A stretch of DNA of 64,000 nt, from assembly GCF_009796765.1 (NCBI RefSeq), contig NZ_CP047023.1, positions 3,145,501 to 3,209,500 of the forward strand, read 5' to 3'. Position numbers and translations under genes: made by a program. Source of the DNA: Paraglaciecola sp. L3A3. Lineage in GTDB: Bacteria; Pseudomonadota; Gammaproteobacteria; Enterobacterales; Alteromonadaceae. The notes beneath the pieces were generated by a model. That model was not told where the DNA came from and did not search any database. It was given only the letters and a program-made list of their open reading frames with translations. Positions 55,887-64,000 of the stretch are shown here, piece by piece; within the stretch, counting starts at the first letter, position 1, and the number at the start of each line of letters is the position of its first letter.

Positions 55887-57764
55887 CTAAATAACAGCTG
55901 ATTGTCGATAATCTTGCATCGACTTAATAACTTTAAAAGCATCTTTTAAATGTTCTCTTTCTAGAGTCGAAATATTTTTAGGATCAATGTAGCTGTTAAC
56001 AGGAAGTTTCTTAAATAACAGTTTGGCTTGGTGCTCGAGCCTGACAGATGTTAAAAATACATAGGCATCTATTAAGTTTTCAGCTGAAGATTTTGTTAAT
56101 GATTGAGTGCCCGAACATAGCTGTAATCGTTCGAGTGTATTTACCGCAGCAACCCCCTCGCTTAACGCGTAAATACGAGCTAAATCAACAATAGGCGCAA
56201 TACCATTATGTTTTAAATCAAGTGTCGCATTGTGTTTACCGTCTTGTATTAACACAAAGTTTCTGAAAAAACCTAAAGGGGGCCGAGATCGCAATGCATT
56301 AGAGGTCATATGAGCAATAAATAGGCTACTGACTTTGGTTTTTTCTAACATCCTCCGACGTACCTTTTCAAGCAAGTTTACATCACCATAAATAGTAGTT
56401 AGATCAAAAAACACGCTGCTATTCAGCAAAGATTTGGGGCTAGGAATATCTACCCATTCATCAAAATATTGTTGCCATATTTTCTGGGGTTGACGCCATT
56501 GTTTGTTAGTTGCCATGATATCGCCAGGACAATAAATAAACCCACATTCGTCTAAACCATCACTAACAAAGCTTGCTAACTTTATAAACCAAACGTCATC
56601 CTCAGCTTTCATGCTGTCACAAATAATTAAAGCATTGTCTTGATCTGAGTGTGCTAATTGCTCTTGCCTAGCTTGAGATCCTGCAGCTAACCAAGCATAG
56701 GGAACCGGTGCTGCTCCCAACTTTTGTTCAGCCATTTCAATTAGTCGTATGGTAAATGCCATAGTAATAGCACTTATGCTTTTACCAATATGATCGGCAT
56801 TCGCGCCAAGAGTGGTAAGCTTAACTTGTAATTTATTCAACAACTTGCTGACTGTCACTAGCTCTGCAACTGAACTAGCTTTGTGAATAATACTGGTCAT
56901 GTTAACGGCATTATGTTCTTCATTATTTACCAAATCAGTCACACTTACCATGCCCACTAGTTTACCAAGTTTGGTGACCGGTAAATGATGGATATGTTTG
57001 CTAGTCATGGCAATTAATGCGTCATATGCATTGCACTTAATATCAATGGTAGCAATGGCCTCTGTCATTATATCGTTTACTGGATTAGTAATAGGCAAAC
57101 CTAAGGCCACACAACGACGCCTAATATCTTTGTCGGTTACTATACCTAACCTCATGTCCGTACCTAGCTTATTGATATTGTTTTCATCAACCACCACTAA
57201 GCAAGAAAATCCCTGTTTAGTCATTTTAATGGCCGCCTCTTGAATAGTAGAAGATGGGGGTATGGTGGCTACTGGATGATGATAAAAATCTTCAACAGAG
57301 GTATTACTAATTGAAGACGACAAAATAGCAGCCTCATTGAGTTTACTTTTTTTGCTATGAAGACGTTGTTCTGAAGAGTGCTCTAAGAAATCAATCACCT
57401 CAGGTGAATTGACTAGTAGGGTTTTAAGCGTTTTATAATCTAGGCTGTAAATTAAAGAGTCTTCGTCAACAATTACGGCAATATTTGTATTTAAGTCAAT
57501 TCTGTTTTGACAAAAAATAGCGCAAATATCACCTTCGGCATATTTTTCTGTCAGCTCTTTATTAGCATCTAAATAACGCAAAGCGCCTTTACGCAAAATG
57601 TACAATTGTGGTTGTTCAATGTCATCAGGTGATAAGTGTTCGCCTACCCTTAAATAGCTAATGCTAATTTCTCTTATCACTTTATCCAGTAAGGTGTCAG
57701 GTAATAAATCAAAGGGCGGAATCGTACCTACAAAAGTAGTGACTTCAGCTAATTCATTATCCAT
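55887..57764 (-). CDS. cNMP-binding/CBS/DUF294 nucleotidyltransferase-like regulator
   Basis: This 625-residue multidomain protein has a cyclic-nucleotide-binding-like domain (about 15-135), two CBS motifs (about 158-280, with VVVDENN and GIVTDKDIRRR then GMVSVTDLV), and a DUF294 nucleotidyltransferase-like domain with GSQAR (362-366) and the acidic pair Asp374/Asp376 (HSDQD), followed by its C-terminal helical partner. The family resembles GlnD-type signalling proteins and often sits beside acetate symporters. It is divergent from the DUF4212/symporter genes, suggesting control of uptake or of downstream acetyl metabolism. The catalytic activity is not established. Confidence 0.85.
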   Translation of the reverse strand: MDNELAEVTTFVGTIPPFDLLPDTLLDKVIREISISYLRVGEHLSPDDIEQPQLYILRKGALRYLDANKELTEKYAEGDICAIFCQNRIDLNTNIAVIVDEDSLIYSLDYKTLKTLLVNSPEVIDFLEHSSEQRLHSKKSKLNEAAILSSSISNTSVEDFYHHPVATIPPSSTIQEAAIKMTKQGFSCLVVVDENNINKLGTDMRLGIVTDKDIRRRCVALGLPITNPVNDIMTEAIATIDIKCNAYDALIAMTSKHIHHLPVTKLGKLVGMVSVTDLVNNEEHNAVNMTSIIHKASSVAELVTVSKLLNKLQVKLTTLGANADHIGKSISAITMAFTIRLIEMAEQKLGAAPVPYAWLAAGSQARQEQLAHSDQDNALIICDSMKAEDDVWFIKLASFVSDGLDECGFIYCPGDIMATNKQWRQPQKIWQQYFDEWVDIPSPKSLLNSSVFFDLTTIYGDVNLLEKVRRRMLEKTKVSSLFIAHMTSNALRSRPPLGFFRNFVLIQDGKHNATLDLKHNGIAPIVDLARIYALSEGVAAVNTLERLQLCSGTQSLTKSSAENLIDAYVFLTSVRLEHQAKLLFKKLPVNSYIDPKNISTLEREHLKDAFKVIKSMQDYRQSAVI

Positions 57765-57804
57765 ATCAAGACCTTTTGGTAACGTTTATACAACTAACTT
57801 GGGG

Positions 57805-57823
57805 TGACTTAGCGATTAAGTCA
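57805..57823. promoter_or_regulatory. Inverted repeat between CBS regulator and symporter genes
   Basis: TGACTTA (57805-57811) and TAAGTCA (57817-57823) form a perfect 7-bp dyad with a 5-base spacer, 41 bases before the regulator start (57764, minus strand). A possible operator for either direction; no regulator assigned. Confidence 0.4.
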
Positions 57824-58050
57824 ACTGATAAATGTAGGTATAAGACCAAGGTGGTATATCTGCAAAAAACAAAGCTTGGTAGTGTTGCAGCCAGTTAGAG
57901 TTGTATATAAATTGTTATCGGTTGTTTTCAGATTTGTTATAGAAAGCACTTGGCGGCATATCTATATTCAAACTTTTTCTCAAAAAAGAAGTTATTACAA
58001 AAAACGGTGTATGTAATAAATTAAATAGCATGCAGTGCTAGGAGAATAAA

Positions 58051-58305
58051 ATGGAAAAGAAGACAACATATTGGCAGGAAAACCTGCGCCTAATAGCAAT
58101 ATGTCTAGTCATTTGGTTTATCGTATCATTTGGCTTTGGTTTGTTATTAGTAGAACCCCTAAACGAGTTTCGTCTAGGTGGATATAAACTTGGATTCTGG
58201 TTTGCTCAGCAAGGTTCAATTTATGTTTTTGTAGGTTTGATTTTTTGGTATGGCTATAAAATGAACAAGCTTGATAAAAAATACCAGACTGAGGATGAAT
58301 CGTAA
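58051..58305 (+). CDS. DUF4212 membrane protein, symporter small subunit
   Basis: This 84-residue protein has two predicted membrane spans (about 11-33 and 48-70) joined by a loop with PLNEFRLGGYKLGFWFAQQG, typical of DUF4212. Such genes nearly always precede VC_2705-type sodium:solute symporters and are thought to be their small subunit. The start has a strong AGGAG. Its stop overlaps the symporter ATG (TAATG). Confidence 0.9.
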   Translation: MEKKTTYWQENLRLIAICLVIWFIVSFGFGLLLVEPLNEFRLGGYKLGFWFAQQGSIYVFVGLIFWYGYKMNKLDKKYQTEDES

Positions 58306-60041
58306 TGGATGAGTTAAAACTATATACCTACATAGCGGTCTTCGGTACTTTTACCTTATATTTCGCAATAGCTTGGTGGGCTCGTGCCGCTTCAACCAGT
58401 GACTTTTATGTAGCAGGCGGCGGCGTTACTCCCTTGCAAAACGGTATGGCAATTGGTGCCGATTGGATGAGTGCTGCGTCATTTATTTCAATGGCTGGTT
58501 TGATTGCTTTTTTAGGATATGGTGGTTCTGTATTTTTAATGGGGTGGACCGGTGGTTATGTACTACTCGCTATGTTGCTCGCACCCTATATGCGAAAACA
58601 CGGTAAGTTTACTGTTCCTGAGTTTATTTCTGATCGTTATTATTCAAAAACCGCTCGAATTGTTGCTGTTGTTTGTTTAATTCTTGCTTCGTTAACCTAT
58701 ATCATTGGTCAAATGAAAGGTGTGGGTGTTGCATTCTCTCGTTTCTTAGAAGTTGACTACGGTTTAGGCTTAGGTATAGGTATGGCCGTTGTTTGGTTCT
58801 ACGCAGTGCTAGGTGGTATGAAAGGCATTACTTATACACAAATAGCGCAATACGTTGTGATGATCTTTGCTTACACCATTCCTGCTGTCTTTATTTCTTT
58901 CCAATTAACTGGTAATCCCATTCCACAACTTGGCTTAGGCTCTACACTTGCTGATGGCAGCGGTGTTTACTTGTTAGACAAATTAGACTTAGTAGTGACT
59001 GAATTAGGCTTTAAAGAATACACTACAAGTAACATGAATGGCTCATTAGATATGTTCGCCTATACCATGTCACTGATGATTGGGACTGCGGGTTTACCTC
59101 ATGTCATCATGCGCTTCTTCACTGTTCCTTCAGCACAAGCAGCTCGCTCTTCTGCAGGATATGCATTAGTTTTCATCGCATTGTTGTATACAGTGGCTCC
59201 CGCTGTAGGGGCAATGGCTCGTCTTAACTTGATGAACACAATCGAACCTACTGCCGGCCAACATTTAGACTATGAAAAGCGTCCTCAGTGGTTTAAAGAC
59301 TGGGAAAAAACAGGTCTTTTGGAATTTGAAGATAAAAATGGTGATGGTAAAATACAATATTCAGCTGACGCCACAACTAATGAAATGGTCAAAGTGGATA
59401 ATGATATTATGGTGCTAGCAAACCCTGCTATTGCTAACTTACCTAACTGGGTCATTGCATTAGTGGCTGCCGGCGGTCTAGCTGCAGCACTGTCCACCGC
59501 TGCAGGTTTATTACTGGCAATATCATCCTCAATTTCCCATGATTTAATGAAGGGAGTATTGACGCCTAATTTGTCAGAAAAAAATGAGTTACTGTCCGGG
59601 CGAATAGTCATGACAATTGCAATTTTAGTCTCGGGTTACCTTGGTTTAAATCCGCCTGGATTTGCCGCGGGAACGGTGGCGCTGGCCTTTGGTTTGGCAG
59701 CGGCATCAATATTCCCTGCACTAATGATGGGGATATTCTCTAAGAAAATGAGTGGCACTGCAGCAGTAGCAGGTATGTGTTCTGGTATTGGTATAACCAT
59801 GCTTTATGTATTCCAACATAAAGGAATTATGTTTGTGCCAGGTACCTCATTCTTGGGAGATATGGCGCCAAATTGGTTCTTTGGCATCTCGCCAAATGCA
59901 TTCGGAGTTGTGGGAGCCTTAGTAAACTTTGCCGTTGCCTTTATCGTGTTACAGTTTACCGGTCCTGCACCTAAACATGTGCAAGACTTGGTCGAAAACA
60001 TGCGCAGCCCCGGTGGCACAGGTGCAGTCAGCAATCACTAG
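58305..60041 (+). CDS. Sodium:solute symporter, acetate-type (VC_2705 subfamily)
   Basis: This 578-residue SSS-family carrier has about 13 membrane segments, with FYVAGGGVTPLQNGMAIGADWMSAASF near the start and GLAAALSTAAGLLLAISSSI late in the protein. ActP-like members carry acetate or other short acids. A polar loop at about 330-360 carries DKNGDGKIQ (343-351), like a calcium EF-hand loop but with Ala at the twelfth position. Co-translated with DUF4212. Context with acetyl-CoA hydrolase and deacetylase genes supports acetate as cargo. Confidence 0.88.
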   Translation: MDELKLYTYIAVFGTFTLYFAIAWWARAASTSDFYVAGGGVTPLQNGMAIGADWMSAASFISMAGLIAFLGYGGSVFLMGWTGGYVLLAMLLAPYMRKHGKFTVPEFISDRYYSKTARIVAVVCLILASLTYIIGQMKGVGVAFSRFLEVDYGLGLGIGMAVVWFYAVLGGMKGITYTQIAQYVVMIFAYTIPAVFISFQLTGNPIPQLGLGSTLADGSGVYLLDKLDLVVTELGFKEYTTSNMNGSLDMFAYTMSLMIGTAGLPHVIMRFFTVPSAQAARSSAGYALVFIALLYTVAPAVGAMARLNLMNTIEPTAGQHLDYEKRPQWFKDWEKTGLLEFEDKNGDGKIQYSADATTNEMVKVDNDIMVLANPAIANLPNWVIALVAAGGLAAALSTAAGLLLAISSSISHDLMKGVLTPNLSEKNELLSGRIVMTIAILVSGYLGLNPPGFAAGTVALAFGLAAASIFPALMMGIFSKKMSGTAAVAGMCSGIGITMLYVFQHKGIMFVPGTSFLGDMAPNWFFGISPNAFGVVGALVNFAVAFIVLQFTGPAPKHVQDLVENMRSPGGTGAVSNH

Positions 60042-60089
60042 GCATACTATGTCTACTGGACCAATCATTATTATGATTAAATAGTAATC

Positions 60090-60124
60090 AAAGGCTAAAG
60101 AGTTGCTCTTTAGCCTTTATTTTT
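60090..60124 (+). terminator. Terminator after the symporter
   Basis: A perfect 13-bp stem (AAAGGCTAAAGAG 60090-60102 with CTCTTTAGCCTTT 60106-60118) has a TTG loop and a T-run after it. Confidence 0.92.
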
Positions 60125-60242
60125 TAAATGTTTAAATCCAAAATTTTTAATAAAAATCAGTTAACATAAATAAAAATAATTCAGTTAAAACCGCTTTTAT
60201 TTGATATCAAAAAATCATTCAAGCCCTAAAAAAGATAAAACA

Positions 60243-60680
60243 ATGAATAAACATACAAGAACTGCATTTATGGTGGCGCCAATTTTAGCTGTAATTGGTT
60301 ATATAGCGGCAGATTATTATGCAGAAGGCCAAGCTGAAGAACAAAAAGTCATTCAGTTACTGCCATTTAACAACTGTGACGTGATCAATCAAACCTGTAT
60401 TTTAAGAGCTGGCGAGTTCGAAGTGAATGTCTTTGACAAAAACAACTTAACAACAGTCAACGCAACTTTTCCGCTAGACAGCGCAACGCTATTTTTGGTT
60501 GATAAAAATAATAATCCAACCCCCTATCCTTTAGGCATGCTACAAAGTCCTTATTATTGGCATTCAGAAACTAATCTACGCGATTTAATTGGTGATTCAG
60601 GACAAGGTTACAAACTGCGACTTGTATTAAATATCAAAGGTGGAAGTTATATTTCAGAGTTTTATACAGAAACTCAATAA
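60243..60680 (+). CDS. Single-span membrane-anchored protein, unknown
   Basis: This 145-residue protein has an N-terminal hydrophobic segment (about 8-22: AFMVAPILAVIGYIAADYY), probably an uncleaved anchor, then a periplasmic domain with two cysteines (NNCDVINQTCIL) and a beta-rich pattern (TLFLVDKNNNPTPYPLG). Not recognised. ATG 60243 is preferred to the TTG 60201 since the anchor then lies at the N-terminus, although the ribosome site is weak. Single gene between two terminated units. Confidence 0.65.
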   Translation: MNKHTRTAFMVAPILAVIGYIAADYYAEGQAEEQKVIQLLPFNNCDVINQTCILRAGEFEVNVFDKNNLTTVNATFPLDSATLFLVDKNNNPTPYPLGMLQSPYYWHSETNLRDLIGDSGQGYKLRLVLNIKGGSYISEFYTETQ

Positions 60681-60714
60681 CATTGCCTGAGGCTGGCAAT
60701 AACTAAGCTTCTTC

Positions 60715-60773
60715 TAATACCAATCAGTATTGAAAAGTAGTCACTCTGCGAGAATTTAATAGAATTGGTATAA
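60715..60773. repeat. Short inverted-repeat element
   Basis: TAATACCAAT (60715-60724) and ATTGGTATAA (60764-60773) are inverted copies with one mismatch in ten, around 39 bases, in the gap between the 60243 gene and the deacetylase gene. The form is that of small intergenic repeats found in many copies in Alteromonadales; no second copy was found in the window. Confidence 0.45.
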
Positions 60774-60819
60774 CAAACGAGTGTGATGAGTATAGTCTTA
60801 TCACCAATCAATCTGTGTA

Positions 60820-61743
60820 TTAACTGTTAAGTACTTTAACGTGAGCCACCACACTTCGCGCAAGTGCACTAAGTGCATAGCCACCTTCTAACACAGATAC
60901 TATTCTGCCGTTACAGTGTTTTTCTGCTAAGGTTTTCAGGTTTTTAGTTATCCAGACGTAGTCATCTTCTACTAAACAAAGTTGACCCATTTCGTCTTCG
61001 GCATGAGAGTCAAAACCAGCAGAAATAAAAATCATTTGGGGTTTAAACTGCTCAATAGCTGTAAACCAATGTTTTACCATTTCTCGATAATTAACTCCCT
61101 TAGTGGCGGCCGGAATAGGCACATTAATGATACCCTCACGAGTCGGTTCATCACCAGTAAAGGGATAAAACGGATGTTGAAATGACGAACAGAACATAAT
61201 TCGCTCATCATCTTTGACAATGTCTTGCGTGCCATCACCGTGGTGCACGTCGAAATCAACAATAGCCACCCGCTCTAAACCATATTTTTCTAAGGCATGC
61301 ATTACCCCAACAGCAATATTATTAAAAATACAAAAACCTGATGATTTGCTCCGACTAGCATGATGACCCGGTGGTCTCACAGCACAAAATGCACTTTTGG
61401 TTTTTTTTTTCATAACTAAGTCGACTGCATCAACAACCGCGCCGGCGGCATATAAGGCTGCATCTAAACTTTTGTTCATCATTATGGTGTCGTCGTCTAA
61501 CCACACCCTTTCGTTTTTTTCTTTAGGTGCACGATCAAATACACTTTTTATAAAAGCCTTATCGTGAGCACGTTCTAAAGACGACATTTGAACGGGTTTT
61601 GCATCAGCAAAACGTAAAACATATTCTAGTCCCGAAGCAATAAACTGGTCGTTAATTTTGTACATTCTATCTGGCTGTTCGGGATGTTCATCACCCATAT
61701 TATGCAAATTGCACTTATGACTTCCTATGATAGTGACTGTCAT
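60820..61743 (-). CDS. Histone-deacetylase-family (AcuC/HDAC-like) deacetylase
   Basis: This 307-residue zinc deacetylase of the arginase/HDAC fold has RPPGHHAS with His127/His128, VDFDVHHGDG with Asp165 and His167 as zinc ligands, AGFDSHAED with Asp245 as third ligand, and the catalytic Tyr289 in LEGGYALSALA. All key residues are present. In Bacillus AcuC of this family deacetylates acetyl-CoA synthetase. The start overlaps the stop of the acetyl-CoA hydrolase/GNAT gene (ATGA), so both are made from one message. Confidence 0.9.
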   Translation of the reverse strand: MTVTIIGSHKCNLHNMGDEHPEQPDRMYKINDQFIASGLEYVLRFADAKPVQMSSLERAHDKAFIKSVFDRAPKEKNERVWLDDDTIMMNKSLDAALYAAGAVVDAVDLVMKKKTKSAFCAVRPPGHHASRSKSSGFCIFNNIAVGVMHALEKYGLERVAIVDFDVHHGDGTQDIVKDDERIMFCSSFQHPFYPFTGDEPTREGIINVPIPAATKGVNYREMVKHWFTAIEQFKPQMIFISAGFDSHAEDEMGQLCLVEDDYVWITKNLKTLAEKHCNGRIVSVLEGGYALSALARSVVAHVKVLNS

Positions 61744-63629
61744 GATAATTCTCCGTTATCAGGCTCAACTTTATCAACTTTGCTCTCGGTGTTTAAGTAT
61801 TTGATTAGTTCAATTTCGCCAGGGTCTGAATCTAACGCCCGTACAAAACCAAATTGTTCAAACACAGAAATCATCGGCAGATTATTATTTTTTACCAATG
61901 CAAACATATTCTTAAGCCCACGTTTTTCGGCAATATTTATCATGGCTTTTAACAAACGACTGGCCATGCCCTTACCTTGATTAGTCTCACGAGTAACAAA
62001 CGCCACTTCACATGAGTTTTGTTGTGGATATAGATAATACCGTCCGACCGCTTCAAGGCGCACCTTAGAGCCATCTTGACGAACAATGGTTAATGCCACA
62101 TCTTTACTTTGATCAACACTGACAAGATCACATGACTTCTCGCGAGTCATGGGACCAGGTACAAAGTTATAACGTAAATTGATAGTTTCTTTGGTGTGGG
62201 AATAAAAAAACTCTTGCAAACGACGTTCATCAGAAGGATTGAGAGGACGTAAATAAAACCGTTGATTTTGAATTTGAATACGAGAAATTTGCATTTCACC
62301 TAACTCAGGGATATCGGTCGGCGTTTGTTTTTGGTAATTAGGTACCCAGAACTGCTTACGGATCTGTGCAAGAAGTCCATCTCTAAATTTAGGATGTGCC
62401 ACCCGAATTAATTCAAGGGCTCGCTCACGCACACTTTTACCTTGTAAACTGGCAATACCAAACTCAGTCACTACAAAGTGCACATTACCTCGCGAGGTAA
62501 CCACACCCGCGCCTTCCGATAACGTTGCCACTATGCGTGATACTTCACCATTTTTGGCCGTCGAAGGTAAGGCTATGACAGGTTTACCGTTTTTACTTTT
62601 CGACGCCCCCGTGACAAAATCAACTTGCCCACCAATACCGCTGTAAAATCGATATCCAATAGAATCGGCCACCACTTGACCACTTAAATCCACTTCAAGA
62701 GCACTATTAATGGCCACCATATTGTCGTTTTTAGCAATATTGGTGGGTTTATTCACATAGGCAGAAGGATAAAATTCAACATGTGGATTCATATCAACAA
62801 AATCATACAGTTTTTGTGAGCCAAAACAAAAGCTGACCACAGTTTTACCTGGATGAAAAGTCTTGTATCTATTGTTCACAATGCCACGTTGAATTAGCTC
62901 TACCAAACCATCACTGATCATTTCAGAATGGATGCCTAAGTTTTTATGTTGATATAAATAACGGGTAACGGCATCGGGAATTTTGCCTATGCCCAATTGC
63001 AAGGTAGCGCCGTCATCTATCAACATAGCTGAATATTGACCAATACGATCAACAATTTTAGTTGCTTCTGGCAAACTGACTTCAGGTAATTTTTGCTCGC
63101 ATTCGATAAATGCACTAAATTCACTGATATGTAAAAATGAATGTCCACATGTTCTTGGCATGAGTGGGTTCACTTGGGCAATAATATGCTTGGCAGCACG
63201 TGCCGCAGACATCACAACATCCACCGAGACTCCCAAGGAGCAATAGCCTAATTCGTCGGGTGGCGAGACCATAATTAAAGCCGCATCCAGAGGTAAGGTG
63301 TCATCAGTAAACAAACCTGATATTTCTGATAAAAAACACGGTGTATAGTCTGCGCGGCCTTCTTCAACCGCTTTCCTTATCAGGTCGCCGTAAATAAAAA
63401 AAGTATTTACTTTAAACTTTGCAGCATATTCAGGCAAAGCCCATTTATTATCTGACAATGTACTTATATGAGTTAGTTCAATATCGTTTAAGTGTTTACC
63501 ATCTTCAATAAGGCTATCAATTAGTGCATTAGGGACGCCTGCATTTGAGCCAATAAACACGCGGCTACCTGAATTGAGCATGCTATGCCAATCAACTTTA
63601 TTTGTGCATCGATATTTGGTCAACTGCAT
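61740..63629 (-). CDS. Acetyl-CoA hydrolase/transferase fused to a GNAT acetyltransferase
   Basis: These 629 residues hold two enzymes. Residues about 1-440 are a class I CoA-transferase/acetyl-CoA hydrolase (HDDG-like LIDDGATLQLGIGKIPDA, GIHSEMISDG with likely catalytic Glu236, VTEFGIASLQGKSVRERA). Residues about 450-620 are a GNAT domain (RFYLRPLNPSDERRLQEFF, acetyl-CoA loop NQGKGMASRLL). The fusion can interconvert acetyl-CoA and acetate or other acyl-CoAs and acetylate a protein or small molecule. It overlaps the deacetylase gene. Confidence 0.9.
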   Translation of the reverse strand: MQLTKYRCTNKVDWHSMLNSGSRVFIGSNAGVPNALIDSLIEDGKHLNDIELTHISTLSDNKWALPEYAAKFKVNTFFIYGDLIRKAVEEGRADYTPCFLSEISGLFTDDTLPLDAALIMVSPPDELGYCSLGVSVDVVMSAARAAKHIIAQVNPLMPRTCGHSFLHISEFSAFIECEQKLPEVSLPEATKIVDRIGQYSAMLIDDGATLQLGIGKIPDAVTRYLYQHKNLGIHSEMISDGLVELIQRGIVNNRYKTFHPGKTVVSFCFGSQKLYDFVDMNPHVEFYPSAYVNKPTNIAKNDNMVAINSALEVDLSGQVVADSIGYRFYSGIGGQVDFVTGASKSKNGKPVIALPSTAKNGEVSRIVATLSEGAGVVTSRGNVHFVVTEFGIASLQGKSVRERALELIRVAHPKFRDGLLAQIRKQFWVPNYQKQTPTDIPELGEMQISRIQIQNQRFYLRPLNPSDERRLQEFFYSHTKETINLRYNFVPGPMTREKSCDLVSVDQSKDVALTIVRQDGSKVRLEAVGRYYLYPQQNSCEVAFVTRETNQGKGMASRLLKAMINIAEKRGLKNMFALVKNNNLPMISVFEQFGFVRALDSDPGEIELIKYLNTESKVDKVEPDNGELS

Positions 63630-64000
63630 GAAACACCACTCTAGAAAAATGTTTAGTGATTATCTTATCAATAATAACGGCGAATTTATTAGAACCAGAG
63701 CCGTTTTTTTATATATTCTAGTTTGAGAATATCCAGTGATAAGCGCGAAGCTAATTTATTTGGAATTCAAGCCACGTATCTGTATTAATCGTCTCTTTGT
63801 GGATGTTGCTGACAATAAAATCTAACCATAATAGTTACGTTATAGCAGCGTTTAGTCAACACAGTGACGTAATGAATTTAAAGTCGATATTAGGGGCAGT
63901 CAATGTCGAAGTAAACGAGACCATGGTCTTAGTAAGATTTTGAATCAAGCTATGTTAAAGTCATAAACATTAGTATTTAATTGTTGGAAGAAGAGTATGG
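63630..64000. other. Intergenic end of window, possible gene start at the edge
   Basis: No gene is supported in these 371 bases. AACGGC (63676-63681)/GCCGTT (63700-63705) followed by T's looks like a weak terminator on the plus strand with no gene before it. A GGAAGAAGAG purine stretch and an ATG at 63997-63999 could be the start of a plus-strand gene beyond the edge. Confidence 0.3.

Noticed and set aside
63676..63712. Rho-independent terminator at the right end
   Set aside because: The stem is only 6 bp with an 18-base loop and no plus-strand gene precedes it, so it is not listed as a separate feature.

Overview
The window reads as a chromosomal segment of a marine gammaproteobacterium of the Alteromonadaceae (Paraglaciecola/Glaciecola-like). 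The support is low GC, E. coli-like gene pairs (yffB-dapE followed by a small DUF2897-type gene, pabB-nudL), very large TonB-dependent receptors of the carbohydrate-scavenging type, and several Tat-exported or sulfatase-type enzymes typical of algal polysaccharide degraders. The genus is inference. No rRNA, tRNA, CRISPR array, insertion sequence or phage was seen.

Layout. 1-4.2 kb: a patatin-like lipase cut by the left edge, an EIIA-Glc homologue lacking both phospho-histidines, then a tightly overlapping run yffB-dapE-M15 peptidase-DUF2897. 4.3-6.9 kb: a lipoprotein with PKD-like repeats, split by a frameshift. 7.4-23.5 kb: two parallel modules, each with a 1000-residue TonB receptor, a SapC-family protein and a flavin-dependent tryptophan-halogenase-like enzyme, accompanied by cupin/JmjC-type Fe(II) oxygenase candidates, a DUF6445 protein and an AstE-like deacylase. 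23.9-33.9 kb: a sugar locus with a GPH-type symporter, a GH94 cellobiose phosphorylase, two paralogous LacI regulators, a sialate-O-acetylesterase-like esterase and a sulfatase. 34.0-39.3 kb: a Tat-exported dienelactone hydrolase, a 2H phosphoesterase, a DUF1501/DUF1800 pair, yaeR and a small DUF3718 protein. 39.4-44.6 kb: rmuC, class I fumarase, pabB, nudL. 44.7-48.9 kb: a xyloside unit (GH43, GPH transporter, LacI regulator). 49.3-55.9 kb: cysB, a sensorless histidine kinase, a membrane-anchored unknown, a DEAD-box helicase, ydjA, a MITE-like repeat, a lysine-rich HhH protein and a DEDDh exonuclease. 55.9-63.6 kb: an acetate/acetyl-CoA region with a CBS/DUF294 regulator, DUF4212 plus a sodium:solute symporter, an HDAC-family deacetylase and an acetyl-CoA hydrolase/transferase fused to a GNAT domain.

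How the genes work together. The 7-34 kb stretch looks like one polysaccharide-uptake regulon. Receptor 1 has a TGnAATCGATTnCA operator just after its -10 box. Receptor 2 has a TGAAAACGTTTACA operator in the same place. The inner-membrane symporter gene upstream region carries both types. The two LacI genes carry AAACGTTT sites upstream and so are likely autoregulated. The xyloside unit uses a separate perfect operator, TGTTAGCGCTAACA. The most unusual content is the doubled receptor-SapC-halogenase-oxygenase module, whose chemistry is unknown. Second is the acetate region, which gathers the three activities of the Bacillus acuABC set (GNAT, CBS, deacetylase) in a different arrangement.
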